Shown piece by piece: positions 45,488-55,277 of a stretch of DNA of 64,000 bases; position 1 is the first letter of the stretch; the number at the start of each line of letters is the position of its first letter. The position numbers and the translations under genes were made by a program. The DNA comes from Lachnospiraceae bacterium (GTDB lineage: Bacteria > Bacillota > Clostridia > Lachnospirales > Lachnospiraceae): NCBI GenBank assembly GCA_029053015.1, contig JAIDHX010000038.1, positions 1-64,000 of the forward strand, written 5' to 3'. The notes below the pieces were generated by a model that saw only the letters and a list, made by a program, of their open reading frames with translations, did not search any database and was not told the origin of the DNA.

Positions 45488-47833
45488 TTATTTTTTCAAC
45501 ATCTCTTTGATTCCCCGAATATAGTGTCCGTTTGCCATTTCCAAAAGCCCTTTTGCCAGAGATTCGGACATGGCGCCGTCGGAACAAATAACGGCAGCAC
45601 GCAGGGGACAATCGGTGGCACAGACCATCATCATCTTAAAAGACGGGTCTGAATAGTCTTTCTTTCCGCCGAAGCTTTTTGCGATAATGTTTTCCGTAAC
45701 CTTATACTGGATTTTCATAATAAAAGAGGAATCCTTCATCTCCAGACAGGAATTGTCCAAAGTAAATTGTCCTTTTTTCGCTTCAGGAACAATTGCGACA
45801 GAATGTCCCATCGCTTTTTCCCATTCCTCACGGGACGGATTGCCGGAAAGCGTCTCATACCAGCTTCCCGCCTGCCATTTTGGAGCCTCTAGAGTTTCTC
45901 CCGTAACTTCAATAAATCCGCGCAGGCGGATATCCTCTGATGAAGCGGCAAGCAGCACCTCATATCTGCCGCCCGATACCTTCCAGCCGTCCGCCCAAAC
46001 AGCAAAGCTGCGCTCATCAAGCGTAAATGTAACCTGCCTGCTCTCACCCGGCAAAAGTTCCACACGGACAAAGCCCTTTAATTCTTTGATCGGACGATGG
46101 ATTCCATTCTGCGGCGGCGTAATATATAGCTGTACCACTTCTGCTCCGGAAACGCTTCCGCTATTTGTGACGGTCGCCGTCACCGTGCGGTCATGGATTT
46201 GCAAATCGCTGTAAGTAAACTCTGTATAACTCAGCCCATATCCAAAAGGAAAACGAACGGCAGCACGGGCTTTCTCATAATAGCGATAGCCCACATAAAT
46301 GCTTTCCCGATATTCCACATTGCGCTTTCCGAAGGTGTCCCGCGATATCACATCTTTATATTGCAGCGGCCAGGTTTCCGTCAGTTTGCCGCCGGGATTT
46401 GCTTTTCCGGTGAGCAGATTGGCACAGGCCCGGCCGCCCGCCTGACCGGACAAGCCCATATAGAGAATTGCTTTCACCTCGTCAAACCAAGGCAGTTCCA
46501 TTGCGCTTCCCCCTAACAGTACCACCACAGTATTGGAATTGGCGGCGGCAACACTTTCAATCATGCGGTTATGACCATCCGGCATTTTCATGTTATCACG
46601 GTCAAATCCCTCGGACTCATAACTATCCGGCAGTCCTGCCACAACCACAGCAATTTTTGCCTTTTTCGCCGCTTCAGCCGCTTCCCGCAAAGCCTCCTCC
46701 GTTACCTTGCCGTCCGCCTCACAGCAGGCGAAGTAAGGAACCTCCGGCAACGCATCCACAAGGCTCGTCAGCCTGATGGGATTGATATGACTGGAGCCTG
46801 CACCCTGATAGCGGAAATTCTTTGCCATATCGCCAATCAAAACCATATCTTCTGCTTTCGCAGGCAGAATATCTCCATCATTTTTCAGCAGTACCGCACC
46901 CTGTTCTGCGACTGTGCAGGCAAGTTTGTCATGCGCTTCGGCTTCAAAACTGCCTTCTTTTTTTCTTTCTGCGGAATGAAGCGCCAAGCGGATAATTCGC
47001 TCTACTGCTGCATCAATATCTGATTCGGACAGCGTTCCGTTCTTAACTGCTTCCAGCGCATCCTTTTCCATATATTTTGAGCCGCCCGGCATATTGAAAT
47101 CACACCCGGCCTTGTAGCCCTTTATCCGGTCGTTTAATGCCCCCCAGTCTGTCACCACCATGCCGTCAAAGCCCCATTCGTCACGCAGCACATCGGTGAG
47201 CAGCCACTTATTGTCGCTGGCATGAACGCCATTGATTTTATTATAAGAACACATCACGGTTCCGGGTCTGCCCTCTTTCACCGCAGTTTCAAAGGGCGCC
47301 AGATAGATTTCGCGCATCGCACGCTCATCCACCTGACTGTCGCCGTTTTGCCGCTTGTACTCCTGATTGTTGACTGCAAAATGCTTCACGCTGGACGAAA
47401 CGCCCGCGCTCTGCTGTCCCTCTATAAAAGCGGCAGCCATTTTCCCTGCAAAATACGGGTCTTCCGAGAGATACTCAAAATTCCTGCCGCACAGGGGATT
47501 GCGCTTGATATTGCACCCCGGGCCTAAAACCACATCAACGCCGTACTTCACGGCTTCCTCGCCGATTGCCCTTCCCTCAGCCGCATAAAGCTCCGGATTC
47601 CATGTAGCTCCTGCCGTTACTGCCGTGGGAAAACAAGTTGCAGGACTCGACTCATGTACTCCTATCATATCCGCCTCACCGCTCTGGTAACGCAGCCCAT
47701 GCGGGCCGTCGGACATGGTAAAAGCCGGGATTCCATATTGCTCCATCTTCTTGGATCTCCAAAAATCCGCACCCGTGCAGAGGCTGATTTTATCCTCCAA
47801 TGACATTTGGGACAGAATTGCTTTTATATTCAT
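45488..47833 (-). CDS. GH3 beta-glucosidase
   Basis: 781 residues, usual length for a full GH3 enzyme with a C-terminal fibronectin-type domain (about 555-640). N-terminal barrel: SDGPHGLRYQ, KHFAVNNQE, and the nucleophile Asp in VVTDWGA near 224. Then the alpha/beta sandwich (about 310-530), and after the fibronectin-type part about 140 more residues. No signal peptide, so cytoplasmic. It hydrolyses beta-linked glucosides or xylosides; GH3 specificity varies. AAGGAG precedes the start. Confidence 0.9.
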   Translation of the reverse strand: MNIKAILSQMSLEDKISLCTGADFWRSKKMEQYGIPAFTMSDGPHGLRYQSGEADMIGVHESSPATCFPTAVTAGATWNPELYAAEGRAIGEEAVKYGVDVVLGPGCNIKRNPLCGRNFEYLSEDPYFAGKMAAAFIEGQQSAGVSSSVKHFAVNNQEYKRQNGDSQVDERAMREIYLAPFETAVKEGRPGTVMCSYNKINGVHASDNKWLLTDVLRDEWGFDGMVVTDWGALNDRIKGYKAGCDFNMPGGSKYMEKDALEAVKNGTLSESDIDAAVERIIRLALHSAERKKEGSFEAEAHDKLACTVAEQGAVLLKNDGDILPAKAEDMVLIGDMAKNFRYQGAGSSHINPIRLTSLVDALPEVPYFACCEADGKVTEEALREAAEAAKKAKIAVVVAGLPDSYESEGFDRDNMKMPDGHNRMIESVAAANSNTVVVLLGGSAMELPWFDEVKAILYMGLSGQAGGRACANLLTGKANPGGKLTETWPLQYKDVISRDTFGKRNVEYRESIYVGYRYYEKARAAVRFPFGYGLSYTEFTYSDLQIHDRTVTATVTNSGSVSGAEVVQLYITPPQNGIHRPIKELKGFVRVELLPGESRQVTFTLDERSFAVWADGWKVSGGRYEVLLAASSEDIRLRGFIEVTGETLEAPKWQAGSWYETLSGNPSREEWEKAMGHSVAIVPEAKKGQFTLDNSCLEMKDSSFIMKIQYKVTENIIAKSFGGKKDYSDPSFKMMMVCATDCPLRAAVICSDGAMSESLAKGLLEMANGHYIRGIKEMLKK

Positions 47834-47850
47834 TCTATATCTCCTTCCGG

Positions 47851-49716
47851 CTATTCTCCCAGCGAATATAGGGATAAGCTTCTTTGGCGTGCATCTGTAA
47901 AAGCCTTGATAGCGCTTAAAAACCGCTTTCCATATTTTTTCAGTTTACTCTCTCCCACACCAGAGACCTGCAGCAAATCATGTTCATCCTTAGGCAGCTT
48001 CACGCACATATCAATCAGCGTCTTATCATTAAAGATAATGTAGGGCGGCAGTGACTCCTCTCGCGCAATTTCAAGGCGGAGTTTTCGTAATTCCTCAAAC
48101 AAATCGTAACCCGCAGCCGTAAGAGAATCCGTGTTTTTCCTCCGCGCAGGCTTTTTCTTTTTCTCCGGTTCCTTCTCCTCATAGGTGCGCATAACCACGC
48201 GGGCGTTTTCATCTCCGAGCGGCGTAATATCCCCCAGCCTCAGCACACTGTATTTATCCTCCGTCTGATAGAGATATCCTTCCTCCACCATCTGGCTGAT
48301 CAGACTTCGTATCAAAGCTTCACCCGTATTTTTTAACGCTCCATACGATTTATAATTCACAGTGCCGAGCTCCCGCAGTCTTGCCCTGTCAGCGCCTGCC
48401 AGAGTTCCCAGCACGACGGTTAAGCCATATCGTCCCCTTGTCTCCGCCACACACTGTATGACCTGCCTTGCCTCAGCGGTCATATCCACTTCCTTATATT
48501 CTCTGTGACAGTTACCGCAATTATCACAGGGCATAGCAGTCTTTTCGCCAAAATAATTTAAAATATAATTCCGCAGACAGCCTGTCGTTCTACAGTATCC
48601 CTCCATCGTCTGCAGACGGCGCATATCCCGCTGCTTGACCAGTTCCGCATCTTCATCATCTAAGCCTGAAAAATCCTTCTGCTCCAGAAGAAATTTATTG
48701 ATGACGATATCCTGTGCTGAGAAAAGCAGAATACACTGCGCCGGTTCACCGTCACGTCCGGCTCGTCCCGCCTCCTGATAATAATTCTCCATGCTCTGCG
48801 GCATATTATAATGAATAACATATCTGACATTGGATTTATCAATCCCCATGCCAAATGCATTGGTAGCCACAATTACAGGCGCACGGTCGTATATAAAGTC
48901 ATCCTGATTTTTCTTTCTGGTTTCATTGTCAATACCCGCATGATATCTGGTAACAGAAACCCCTCTTTTGTACAGCGCTTCAAAAAGATTGTCCACATTT
49001 TTTCTGGTTGCACAATAAATAATTCCGCTGTCTTTCGGGTGCTTCTCTATGTAATGGATTACAAAATCCTCTTTCCTTCGTATATTTTCCACACTATAAT
49101 ACAGATTTTCCCTGTCAAAGCCTGTCACGGTCACATTTGGATTTACAAGATTCAGGATACACAAAATATCTTCCTTCACCTCTTCTGTCGCAGTTGCCGT
49201 AAACGCACTGACAATCGGTCTCTTCGGAAGATTCTTGATAAAATTCACAATTTTTAAATAACTCGGCCTGAAGTCCTGTCCCCACTGGGAGATACAATGC
49301 GCCTCGTCAACCGTTACCATGGAAATATCTGCGTGATATGCAAAATCTATGAAATCATAACTTTCCAGCCGTTCCGGCGCCACATAAATAATCTTGTATG
49401 TGCCCTTTGCCGCCAGATTTAACGCTTTTCTAATCTGCGTCTCAGTAAGAGATGAATTAATGAATGCAGCATGGATTCCGGCCTCGTTCAGCGCCTTCAC
49501 CTGGTCCTGCATAAGAGAAATAAGCGGTGATATTACGATGGTAATTCCTGAGAGCATCAGTGCCGGAACCTGATAACAGATAGACTTGCCCGCGCCCGTC
49601 GGCATAATGGCAAGCCCATCGCGCCCTTCTAAAATTGACTCAATGATACCTTCCTGCCCTTCTCTGAAAGAATCATATCCGAAAAAGATTTTTAACGTTT
49701 CCTTTGCATTTGCCAT
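47851..49716 (-). CDS. recQ: ATP-dependent DNA helicase RecQ
   Basis: 621 residues. Superfamily 2 helicase: GAGKSICYQVPA (I), DEAHCISQWGQDFRP (II), AFTATAT (III), QEAGRAGRDG (VI). A zinc-binding RQC region (CRTTGCLRNYILNYFGE with CDNCGNC) and winged helix follow, and a C-terminal HRDC domain (about 525-610, ending near SGVGESKLKKYGKRF). GGGGA before the ATG. It is the last gene of the tight run RecQ-ArsC-GNAT-PP2C, so it may share transcripts with the signalling operon. Confidence 0.94.
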   Translation of the reverse strand: MANAKETLKIFFGYDSFREGQEGIIESILEGRDGLAIMPTGAGKSICYQVPALMLSGITIVISPLISLMQDQVKALNEAGIHAAFINSSLTETQIRKALNLAAKGTYKIIYVAPERLESYDFIDFAYHADISMVTVDEAHCISQWGQDFRPSYLKIVNFIKNLPKRPIVSAFTATATEEVKEDILCILNLVNPNVTVTGFDRENLYYSVENIRRKEDFVIHYIEKHPKDSGIIYCATRKNVDNLFEALYKRGVSVTRYHAGIDNETRKKNQDDFIYDRAPVIVATNAFGMGIDKSNVRYVIHYNMPQSMENYYQEAGRAGRDGEPAQCILLFSAQDIVINKFLLEQKDFSGLDDEDAELVKQRDMRRLQTMEGYCRTTGCLRNYILNYFGEKTAMPCDNCGNCHREYKEVDMTAEARQVIQCVAETRGRYGLTVVLGTLAGADRARLRELGTVNYKSYGALKNTGEALIRSLISQMVEEGYLYQTEDKYSVLRLGDITPLGDENARVVMRTYEEKEPEKKKKPARRKNTDSLTAAGYDLFEELRKLRLEIAREESLPPYIIFNDKTLIDMCVKLPKDEHDLLQVSGVGESKLKKYGKRFLSAIKAFTDARQRSLSLYSLGE

Positions 49717-49726
49717 ATATCGTCCC

Positions 49727-50077
49727 CTATTTGATTTTCTCTGCCCACTCCGTTTCCTTAAATCCTGTCAGCACCAGCTTTTCATCTACAATAAGCGGAC
49801 GCTTCACAAGCATTCCATTGGAAGCAAGAAGCTGTAACTGCTCTTCCTCGCTCATAGCCGGAAGCTTATCCTTAAGCTGCAGTTCCTTGTATAAAAGACC
49901 GCTTGTATTGAAAAATTTCTTAAGCGGCAGCCCGCTTTTCTCATGCCATTCCTTTAATTCGTCATACGACGGATTATTCTCCACAATATGACGCTCCGTA
50001 TAGGCAATGTGATTTTCCTCCAGCCATTTTTTAGCCTTTTGGCAAGTTGTACATTTTGGATATTCTATCAATAACAT
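49727..50077 (-). CDS. ArsC/Spx-family thioredoxin-fold protein
   Basis: 116 residues. CTTCQKAKKWL near the start is the CxxC of the Spx/YffB branch, and KRPLIVDEK carries the conserved Arg-Pro of this fold. True arsenate reductases of the ArsC family often have a single catalytic Cys, so the CxxC points to the Spx/YffB side. Its function is uncertain. AGGAGG precedes the ATG. It lies 10 bases upstream of recQ. Confidence 0.8.
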   Translation of the reverse strand: MLLIEYPKCTTCQKAKKWLEENHIAYTERHIVENNPSYDELKEWHEKSGLPLKKFFNTSGLLYKELQLKDKLPAMSEEEQLQLLASNGMLVKRPLIVDEKLVLTGFKETEWAEKIK

Positions 50078-50099
50078 GCTGTCATTCCTCCTTTTATAT

Positions 50100-50618
50100 T
50101 CAAATCGTATAACTCATCTCGTGCCACTCTTCGCCGCCCCAGGTTGAATCTGCAATTCCGTGATCGCAAAATCCCATTTTCTCATACATCTTCACCTTCG
50201 ACTGCAAGCATGTAAGCAGAAGCATTTTTCTGCCATTCTCCCGTTCCCGCCTCAGATATTGAAATACTAATTCCCTTCCCAACCCCTGCCTGCGGTATTG
50301 TGGCAGTACATCAAGCCCTAATATCATAATGTTCTTTCCGGTCGGATTATATAAATTTGCATCCGTAAAAAACGCATCTCTGAAAATAGATTCATCTGTG
50401 GAAAGACCATTCAAAAAACCGGCCAGCTTACCTGTCTCTTTATCTACCGCAACCAGAAATAATTCCGGAGCCTTTGCAATCCGCTCCTTCATATGCTGCT
50501 CCGAGCACGCCTCATTCGGTGGAAAGCAAATCTGTTCAATCTCCACAGCCTGCTCTGCTTCCTCCTGTCGGATATTGCGAAATTCATATTTTTCCGGAAT
50601 ACCCTTTTCTGCAATCAT
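50100..50618 (-). CDS. GNAT-family acetyltransferase
   Basis: 172 residues from ATG 50618. An alternative TTG at 50627 would overlap the stop of the PP2C gene by 4 bases (TTGA). The acetyl-CoA motif is LDVLPQYRRQGLGRELV. It acetylates an unknown amine. It directly follows the phosphatase gene, so it could be part of the signalling operon, or simply transcribed by read-through. Confidence 0.75.
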   Translation of the reverse strand: MIAEKGIPEKYEFRNIRQEEAEQAVEIEQICFPPNEACSEQHMKERIAKAPELFLVAVDKETGKLAGFLNGLSTDESIFRDAFFTDANLYNPTGKNIMILGLDVLPQYRRQGLGRELVFQYLRRERENGRKMLLLTCLQSKVKMYEKMGFCDHGIADSTWGGEEWHEMSYTI

Positions 50619-50623
50619 GGTTA

Positions 50624-51388
50624 TCAATTTTTATCACCCATATCCTCTTCCGTTTCAATTAGTACTGCAGTGCAATCATCCAGACTTCCTTTTTCTACAG
50701 CTAATGAAACTAATCGGTTGACTTTATCTTTGGAAATCATGCTCTCATCAGTTACTATATCTTCTATTTCATCAATATCCAAAACGTCATGAATTCCATC
50801 CGATGTCATAAGAATCTTTCTTGGAAATCCTTTTTCAAAAATATTGTTTACAATAAGCGTATCTGCGAATTTAGGTGTTCCTCCGCCAAAAGCACCCCTT
50901 ATTTCGCTTTTATTACAATGTTCCGCTATCTCATCCTGACCTTTGTCTAACAACCATTGATATGTAGTCTGATCCGAGGTAACCTGCTTCAAAAAGCTGC
51001 CTTGCAGTGCGTATATCCTGGTATTTCCGCAGTGTGCCAACACTACACGATTATTTTCAAAAATAAGTCCTGTTATCGTAGTTGCCATTGACTCGTGACC
51101 CGAAATACTTTTGGCATATTCGATGAGTGCATCATTAACAGATAAAAGCCGAGCCTTTATTATTTCATTTGACTCATCTAATGAGAGATCAGATAATTGG
51201 TTCATTACGAACAAGGAAGCTTCATCTCCTCCTGCATTACCTCCCACCCCATCACTTATAAAGACTTTCCCTGTAGTATTCATTTTAAGGTCGCCCATTT
51301 CGTCATTAACCACCTGAGAGCCAATAAGCGCTGAATCATCACATTTATCTTTTTTGATTCCTCTTTGAATTTTATATGTGATTATCAT
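50624..51388 (-). CDS. PP2C-type serine/threonine phosphatase
   Basis: 254 residues from ATG 51388, chosen because GGAGG lies 7 bases before it; an ATG at 51394 is too close. The PP2C fold motifs are present: DGVGGNAGGDEAS, MATTITG, AHCGNTRIYAL, LMTSDGIHD and the C-terminal SLDDCTAVLI with the metal Asp. So a metal-dependent phosphatase, expected to reverse the kinase of the same operon. No TM or signal. Confidence 0.88.
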   Translation of the reverse strand: MIITYKIQRGIKKDKCDDSALIGSQVVNDEMGDLKMNTTGKVFISDGVGGNAGGDEASLFVMNQLSDLSLDESNEIIKARLLSVNDALIEYAKSISGHESMATTITGLIFENNRVVLAHCGNTRIYALQGSFLKQVTSDQTTYQWLLDKGQDEIAEHCNKSEIRGAFGGGTPKFADTLIVNNIFEKGFPRKILMTSDGIHDVLDIDEIEDIVTDESMISKDKVNRLVSLAVEKGSLDDCTAVLIETEEDMGDKN

Positions 51389-51400
51389 CGCCATTCCTCC

Positions 51401-52171
51401 TTAGCATTCGTTCTTTATCATTTCTGATATTTCTTTTAAGTATCTGCAATCCTTCCTTGAAAACGTTCTCTCAGTTATCTCCTCCAGCAATTCAGTTTTA
51501 TTTTGCATTATACTATTGACATCAATACTTATAGCCGATAGCATTTTCTCTTTCGTATTTATATTCAGACAATATCTTGAAGAAACATCTGCAATACTTG
51601 CCAGCACATTCGCATCCTTTTTTGTCCTCGCGCTAATATATGCATTTTCTAATGTGTTATCAGTAATTATGCTTAGCAACGAAACCAAATCATCGGAGGC
51701 TTTGTAAGAACCATTTAGATTTGTTATTTCGTGTGTAATTTCCTGCAACGCATTAATCTGGTTCTTAAGTTGCATTTTAATGTTATAGGCTAAATTCTCT
51801 GCCTTAGTTTCAAAACAAACTTCAAAGGGCTTGGAAACAACGCGACCAATGAACCAGTATACGATTTGGTCGAAAAACACCGTAAGCAATCTAAAATTGA
51901 CTCCATCATATTCCCAATAATACGGAGCTTCTGTTTTCCCTAAAATAATCAGTTGAACTACGCCAACACATACTATAATACCTAAGGTTAATGCCGGATT
52001 CTTTATTTCCTTTACTCTAACATAACAAATAGTAATACAGAGAATTATGATGCATATAATAGTTGCTATCCAAGGTCCCGGTGTATTCGCTTCACTTAAA
52101 TACATACTATAAACCAAAACCCAAAAACCGGAAAATAATAACCATAATCCTATTGCAATTATCCACATCAT
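51401..52171 (-). CDS. unknown membrane protein with cytoplasmic helical domain
   Basis: 256 residues, not recognised. Three clear membrane spans (about 3-23, 33-51, 60-78), a probable fourth (about 94-112), then a soluble helical region (115-256) with heptad-like LKNQINALQEITHEITNL and MLSAISIDVNSIM. It lies between the Clp-like gene (17 bases) and PP2C (6 bases), so it probably anchors the operon's proteins to the membrane. GTP- or ATP-binding motifs are absent. Confidence 0.75.
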   Translation of the reverse strand: MMWIIAIGLWLLFSGFWVLVYSMYLSEANTPGPWIATIICIIILCITICYVRVKEIKNPALTLGIIVCVGVVQLIILGKTEAPYYWEYDGVNFRLLTVFFDQIVYWFIGRVVSKPFEVCFETKAENLAYNIKMQLKNQINALQEITHEITNLNGSYKASDDLVSLLSIITDNTLENAYISARTKKDANVLASIADVSSRYCLNINTKEKMLSAISIDVNSIMQNKTELLEEITERTFSRKDCRYLKEISEMIKNEC

Positions 52172-52188
52172 TAATCTTTACTTTCCTT

Positions 52189-54063
52189 TCATTTATTTAC
52201 GACACATTCCAATGAATATGGCATATTGACGGTATCAATAGAGGTGATTGTAATCTCGCAATCCGAAAAAAGCTCATGATCAAACATATATCTCGACAAA
52301 GGATTTATAAGGAGACTCTCGACAATATTTCCAATTCCACGTCCGCCGTTATCAAGATTATCAATGGCCTTCTGTCGCAAAGTATTTACCGCAGTTTCCG
52401 ATATTTTCAAGTCAATATTTTTATCCATCTTTAAAGTTCTGATAATCTTTTTAATCTGGGACTGCAGAATTTCTTCGGCAGCACCTTCGCGGATAAAATC
52501 AAATACCACAATATTCTCGCCGATTCTATTTAAAATCTCCGGTCTTCCAAGTTGTAATTTAAAATAATCCTCTATCCCTTTTCGTACTTTCTCTTGAACC
52601 TGCGCATATGTCATATCTGAAGTGACACTCTGGTATCTTTCACCCCTTTCATTTACTTTGTATATCCCAAGATTACTGGTGAATATAATGATTGTCTCAG
52701 AGAAATAGACTGTATTCCCCTGCCCATCAGTCATACGGCCATCTTCCAGAATCTGAAGGAACTTATCAAAAATGGATGGATGCGCCTTTTCAATTTCGTC
52801 AAACAAAAGGATTGAAAACGGATTATTCCTTACTGCATTTGTAAGCTGCCCTCCGGCCTCATAACCAACATATCCCGGAGGCGCTCCCAGCAATTTTTGG
52901 TCGCTATGTGACTGACCATACTCACTCATATCAAATCTTATGCAACAGCTTTCATCACCAAAAAGCTTTTCAGCTAAAGTTTTTGCCGTCTCTGTTTTAC
53001 CGGTACCTGTCGGTCCTGCAAAAAACAGAATCCCCTTTGGTTTGCCATGTGAAGAAGACTGTAATCCGGCCATTCCGGTTATAGCTCGCTTTACTACATC
53101 AAGTGTTTTTGTCAAGGCATATTCTTGTCCCTTAATACGCTTTTGAAAATCCTCATATGCATTCTTCATTTCTTCATAATTCAGAGAATTCCATGGATTT
53201 TCCTTGATTCCAAACTTATAAAGTTCTATCACATCACACATATTTTTAATATGGATTCTCTGGTTTTTACAAAGACGCCGTAACCCATTCAATTCAGTAA
53301 ATGAAAATCCCTCTGTAAGACCTACAAATCTATCTTGAATCTTTTCTAACTCTTCCGGAAATTCTTCATAATGCGGGTATTCGTCAACATAAATATCTCC
53401 TGCAAAAAAGCTCGGAAAATTATCTCCCTTTACAAGCTGCTCGCGCTCTTCTTTAGCAGGTGTCTTTAGCATTACACTTTTTACATTTGGATTATCCAAA
53501 TAAAACCATGCGGGTACATCATTTACTTTGTTTACTAAAACCACCACAAGATTTTTTAATATTCCCTGCTCTGTTCTTACATCTTTACCTTCAAGGGATG
53601 ATTGCAGTAATATTGTAAACCCATCTATTTCCGACTGCTCCATATTCGTTGGGTCTGTAATATATCTTGAAGCAAAATCCAAAACAACAACTGTCGCCTC
53701 TTCAGATTGCGTAAGCGCAGTTCTAATATATGTTGCTGCTGTATTATTTTTCCCTTTAAATTCCGCCTTGATCGTATCTGCATCAATCGTTCCGCCAACC
53801 AATCCGGCAAACCGCTGAACATATCCTTCTTCACAGTTATTGTAAAAGCCACGAATACTATCATAAAAAGCAATGTTCTGATATCCTTGATCCTTAAAAT
53901 AATAATGTAAGTACTCTGCTAATCTCAATATACTTCCCTTACCAACGCTTCCATCAACAGGATATTGGTAACGATCCAAAACATTACCCTCTAATATGAT
54001 TATTGGCTTTATCTTACAGAATATATCCAGTTCCCTATGCCATTTAGGTATAAATTCTTCCAT
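52189..54063 (-). CDS. Clp-type AAA+ ATPase with degenerate N-terminal P-loop-like domain
   Basis: 624 residues. Residues 300-620 are a Clp D2-type AAA+ domain: Walker A AGPTGTGKTETA near 350, pore loop PPGYVGYEAGG near 395, Walker B LLFDEIEKAHP near 416, sensor 1 IIIFTSNLG, box VII RPEILNRIGE and sensor 2 GGRGIGN. This is the ClpB/ClpV second ring without the first. Residues 1-290 are a distinct domain that looks AAA-like but lacks a Walker A Lys; it has VVVLDFASRY, a Walker B-like stretch. No ClpP-binding IGF/IGL loop. It should be a protein unfoldase or remodeller. GGAGG precedes the ATG. Confidence 0.85.
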   Translation of the reverse strand: MEEFIPKWHRELDIFCKIKPIIILEGNVLDRYQYPVDGSVGKGSILRLAEYLHYYFKDQGYQNIAFYDSIRGFYNNCEEGYVQRFAGLVGGTIDADTIKAEFKGKNNTAATYIRTALTQSEEATVVVLDFASRYITDPTNMEQSEIDGFTILLQSSLEGKDVRTEQGILKNLVVVLVNKVNDVPAWFYLDNPNVKSVMLKTPAKEEREQLVKGDNFPSFFAGDIYVDEYPHYEEFPEELEKIQDRFVGLTEGFSFTELNGLRRLCKNQRIHIKNMCDVIELYKFGIKENPWNSLNYEEMKNAYEDFQKRIKGQEYALTKTLDVVKRAITGMAGLQSSSHGKPKGILFFAGPTGTGKTETAKTLAEKLFGDESCCIRFDMSEYGQSHSDQKLLGAPPGYVGYEAGGQLTNAVRNNPFSILLFDEIEKAHPSIFDKFLQILEDGRMTDGQGNTVYFSETIIIFTSNLGIYKVNERGERYQSVTSDMTYAQVQEKVRKGIEDYFKLQLGRPEILNRIGENIVVFDFIREGAAEEILQSQIKKIIRTLKMDKNIDLKISETAVNTLRQKAIDNLDNGGRGIGNIVESLLINPLSRYMFDHELFSDCEITITSIDTVNMPYSLECVVNK

Positions 54064-54064
54064 C

Positions 54065-54670
54065 CTATGTTTCCTCCAATCCTTTGTTTTTCGTTATAGT
54101 GCTTAGCTTGTCCTCATATTCCGGTAAATGTATTCCAACAGATATGATTCCATCTGATGTTGTAAAATTCTGAATCTTACTATGAGCATGTTTTAAATAT
54201 TCAATGTATCTTTCTTTAATCGACCTATTCAAATATATAATCCGCTGATTATCTGACCCTTTCAGCATGGCTCCATGATTTTCAGCTTCCACATACGGCC
54301 CGTCTATTATCACAGAAATATCTTTCAGTATATCATGGTATCGTCCAACCAGTTCTTCATACTGATATCCGGTATAGACCAAAATGTCATCGCTAATCGA
54401 ATGCAAATAGGGTAATAACTCTCTTAATGCATCCGATTGAAAAAAAGGATCACCGCCGGTTAACGTAAATCCATCTACTTTACAATTATCACAAATGGTC
54501 TTTAAGACTTTGATGATACCTTCTAATGAAATCTTATGCTCATCTTTCTGTTCCCATAGTTCGGGATTACTACAGCTAACACAACGATGCTCGCAGCCGG
54601 ATAACCAAAGAGCTACTCTGTTTCCCGGTCCCAAGACCTTCACCGGATATAAAATTCTTGCTATATACAT
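54065..54670 (-). CDS. NrdG-like radical SAM activating protein
   Basis: 201 residues. The 4Fe-4S cluster triad is C26, C30, C33 in GCEHRCVSCSNPE. GGDPF (TLTGGDPFFQ) is the second SAM-binding motif, as in NrdG/PflA activases. Length and order resemble NrdG, but there is no glycyl-radical enzyme or ribonucleotide reductase next to it. It overlaps the FHA gene by 10 bases and is 1 base from the Clp-like gene, so it is inside the operon. Target unknown: it could activate or modify a component of this system. Confidence 0.85.
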   Translation of the reverse strand: MYIARILYPVKVLGPGNRVALWLSGCEHRCVSCSNPELWEQKDEHKISLEGIIKVLKTICDNCKVDGFTLTGGDPFFQSDALRELLPYLHSISDDILVYTGYQYEELVGRYHDILKDISVIIDGPYVEAENHGAMLKGSDNQRIIYLNRSIKERYIEYLKHAHSKIQNFTTSDGIISVGIHLPEYEDKLSTITKNKGLEET

Positions 54671-55275
54671 GAGCCAATCCTTACCTGGAAATAAGCCGCC
54701 TCATCCTGTCTATTTCCATTTTGCATATTTCCGCCAAGACCTATCTCATCACCATCATGAAGTTCCTGTTTTCCCTCCGGTATTTTTATGTTGTTCACGT
54801 ATGTATAATTCGTTTGACTGATATTTCTTATAAAAAGGCAATTACCTTCCACGATTAACTCGGCGTGTTGTCTGCTCACATATGACTTTGCAGATAGATA
54901 CTCCTGCATTACTGCTTCGCGCCCTATAATGATTGACTGTTCCGCCAATTCATACGCATATGCGCCATCAAGAGATGCCAATGCAATGTGGTCATCTACT
55001 TGCTTCTCTTTATATTCCTCAACAGGAACTACATCCGATATATCCTCTCCACATTTTTCACATTTTCTGGCATTAACCGGATTGTGGGCTCCACAATCAC
55101 ATACTCTGACCATTTTCGCAGCAGTTTCTGCCTGCTCTTTTTTTTCAATACTCTTTTGTTCTATCTCTTCATCTATTACCCGAACATTTGATAAATCGGT
55201 TTCACATTGAATACATTCCAGCATTTTGGGTGGATTATGTTTTCCACAGTACGGACATACCTTGTATTTTTCCAT
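54661..55275 (-). CDS. zinc-ribbon and FHA domain protein
   Basis: 204 residues from ATG 55275, with AAGGAAGG 6 bases upstream. Two zinc-ribbon motifs: CPYCGKHNPPKMLECIQC near 5-25 and VRVCDCGAHN with CEKCGED near 60-80. The C terminus (about 110-195) is a forkhead-associated domain: IIIGREA, YVSRQHAEL and the Asn-Thr of NYTYVNN. FHA domains bind phosphothreonine, so it most likely reads phosphorylation by the adjacent kinase. It overlaps the stop of the coiled-coil gene by design of the operon. Confidence 0.85.
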   Translation of the reverse strand: MEKYKVCPYCGKHNPPKMLECIQCETDLSNVRVIDEEIEQKSIEKKEQAETAAKMVRVCDCGAHNPVNARKCEKCGEDISDVVPVEEYKEKQVDDHIALASLDGAYAYELAEQSIIIGREAVMQEYLSAKSYVSRQHAELIVEGNCLFIRNISQTNYTYVNNIKIPEGKQELHDGDEIGLGGNMQNGNRQDEAAYFQVRIGSCI

Positions 55276-55277
55276 AA

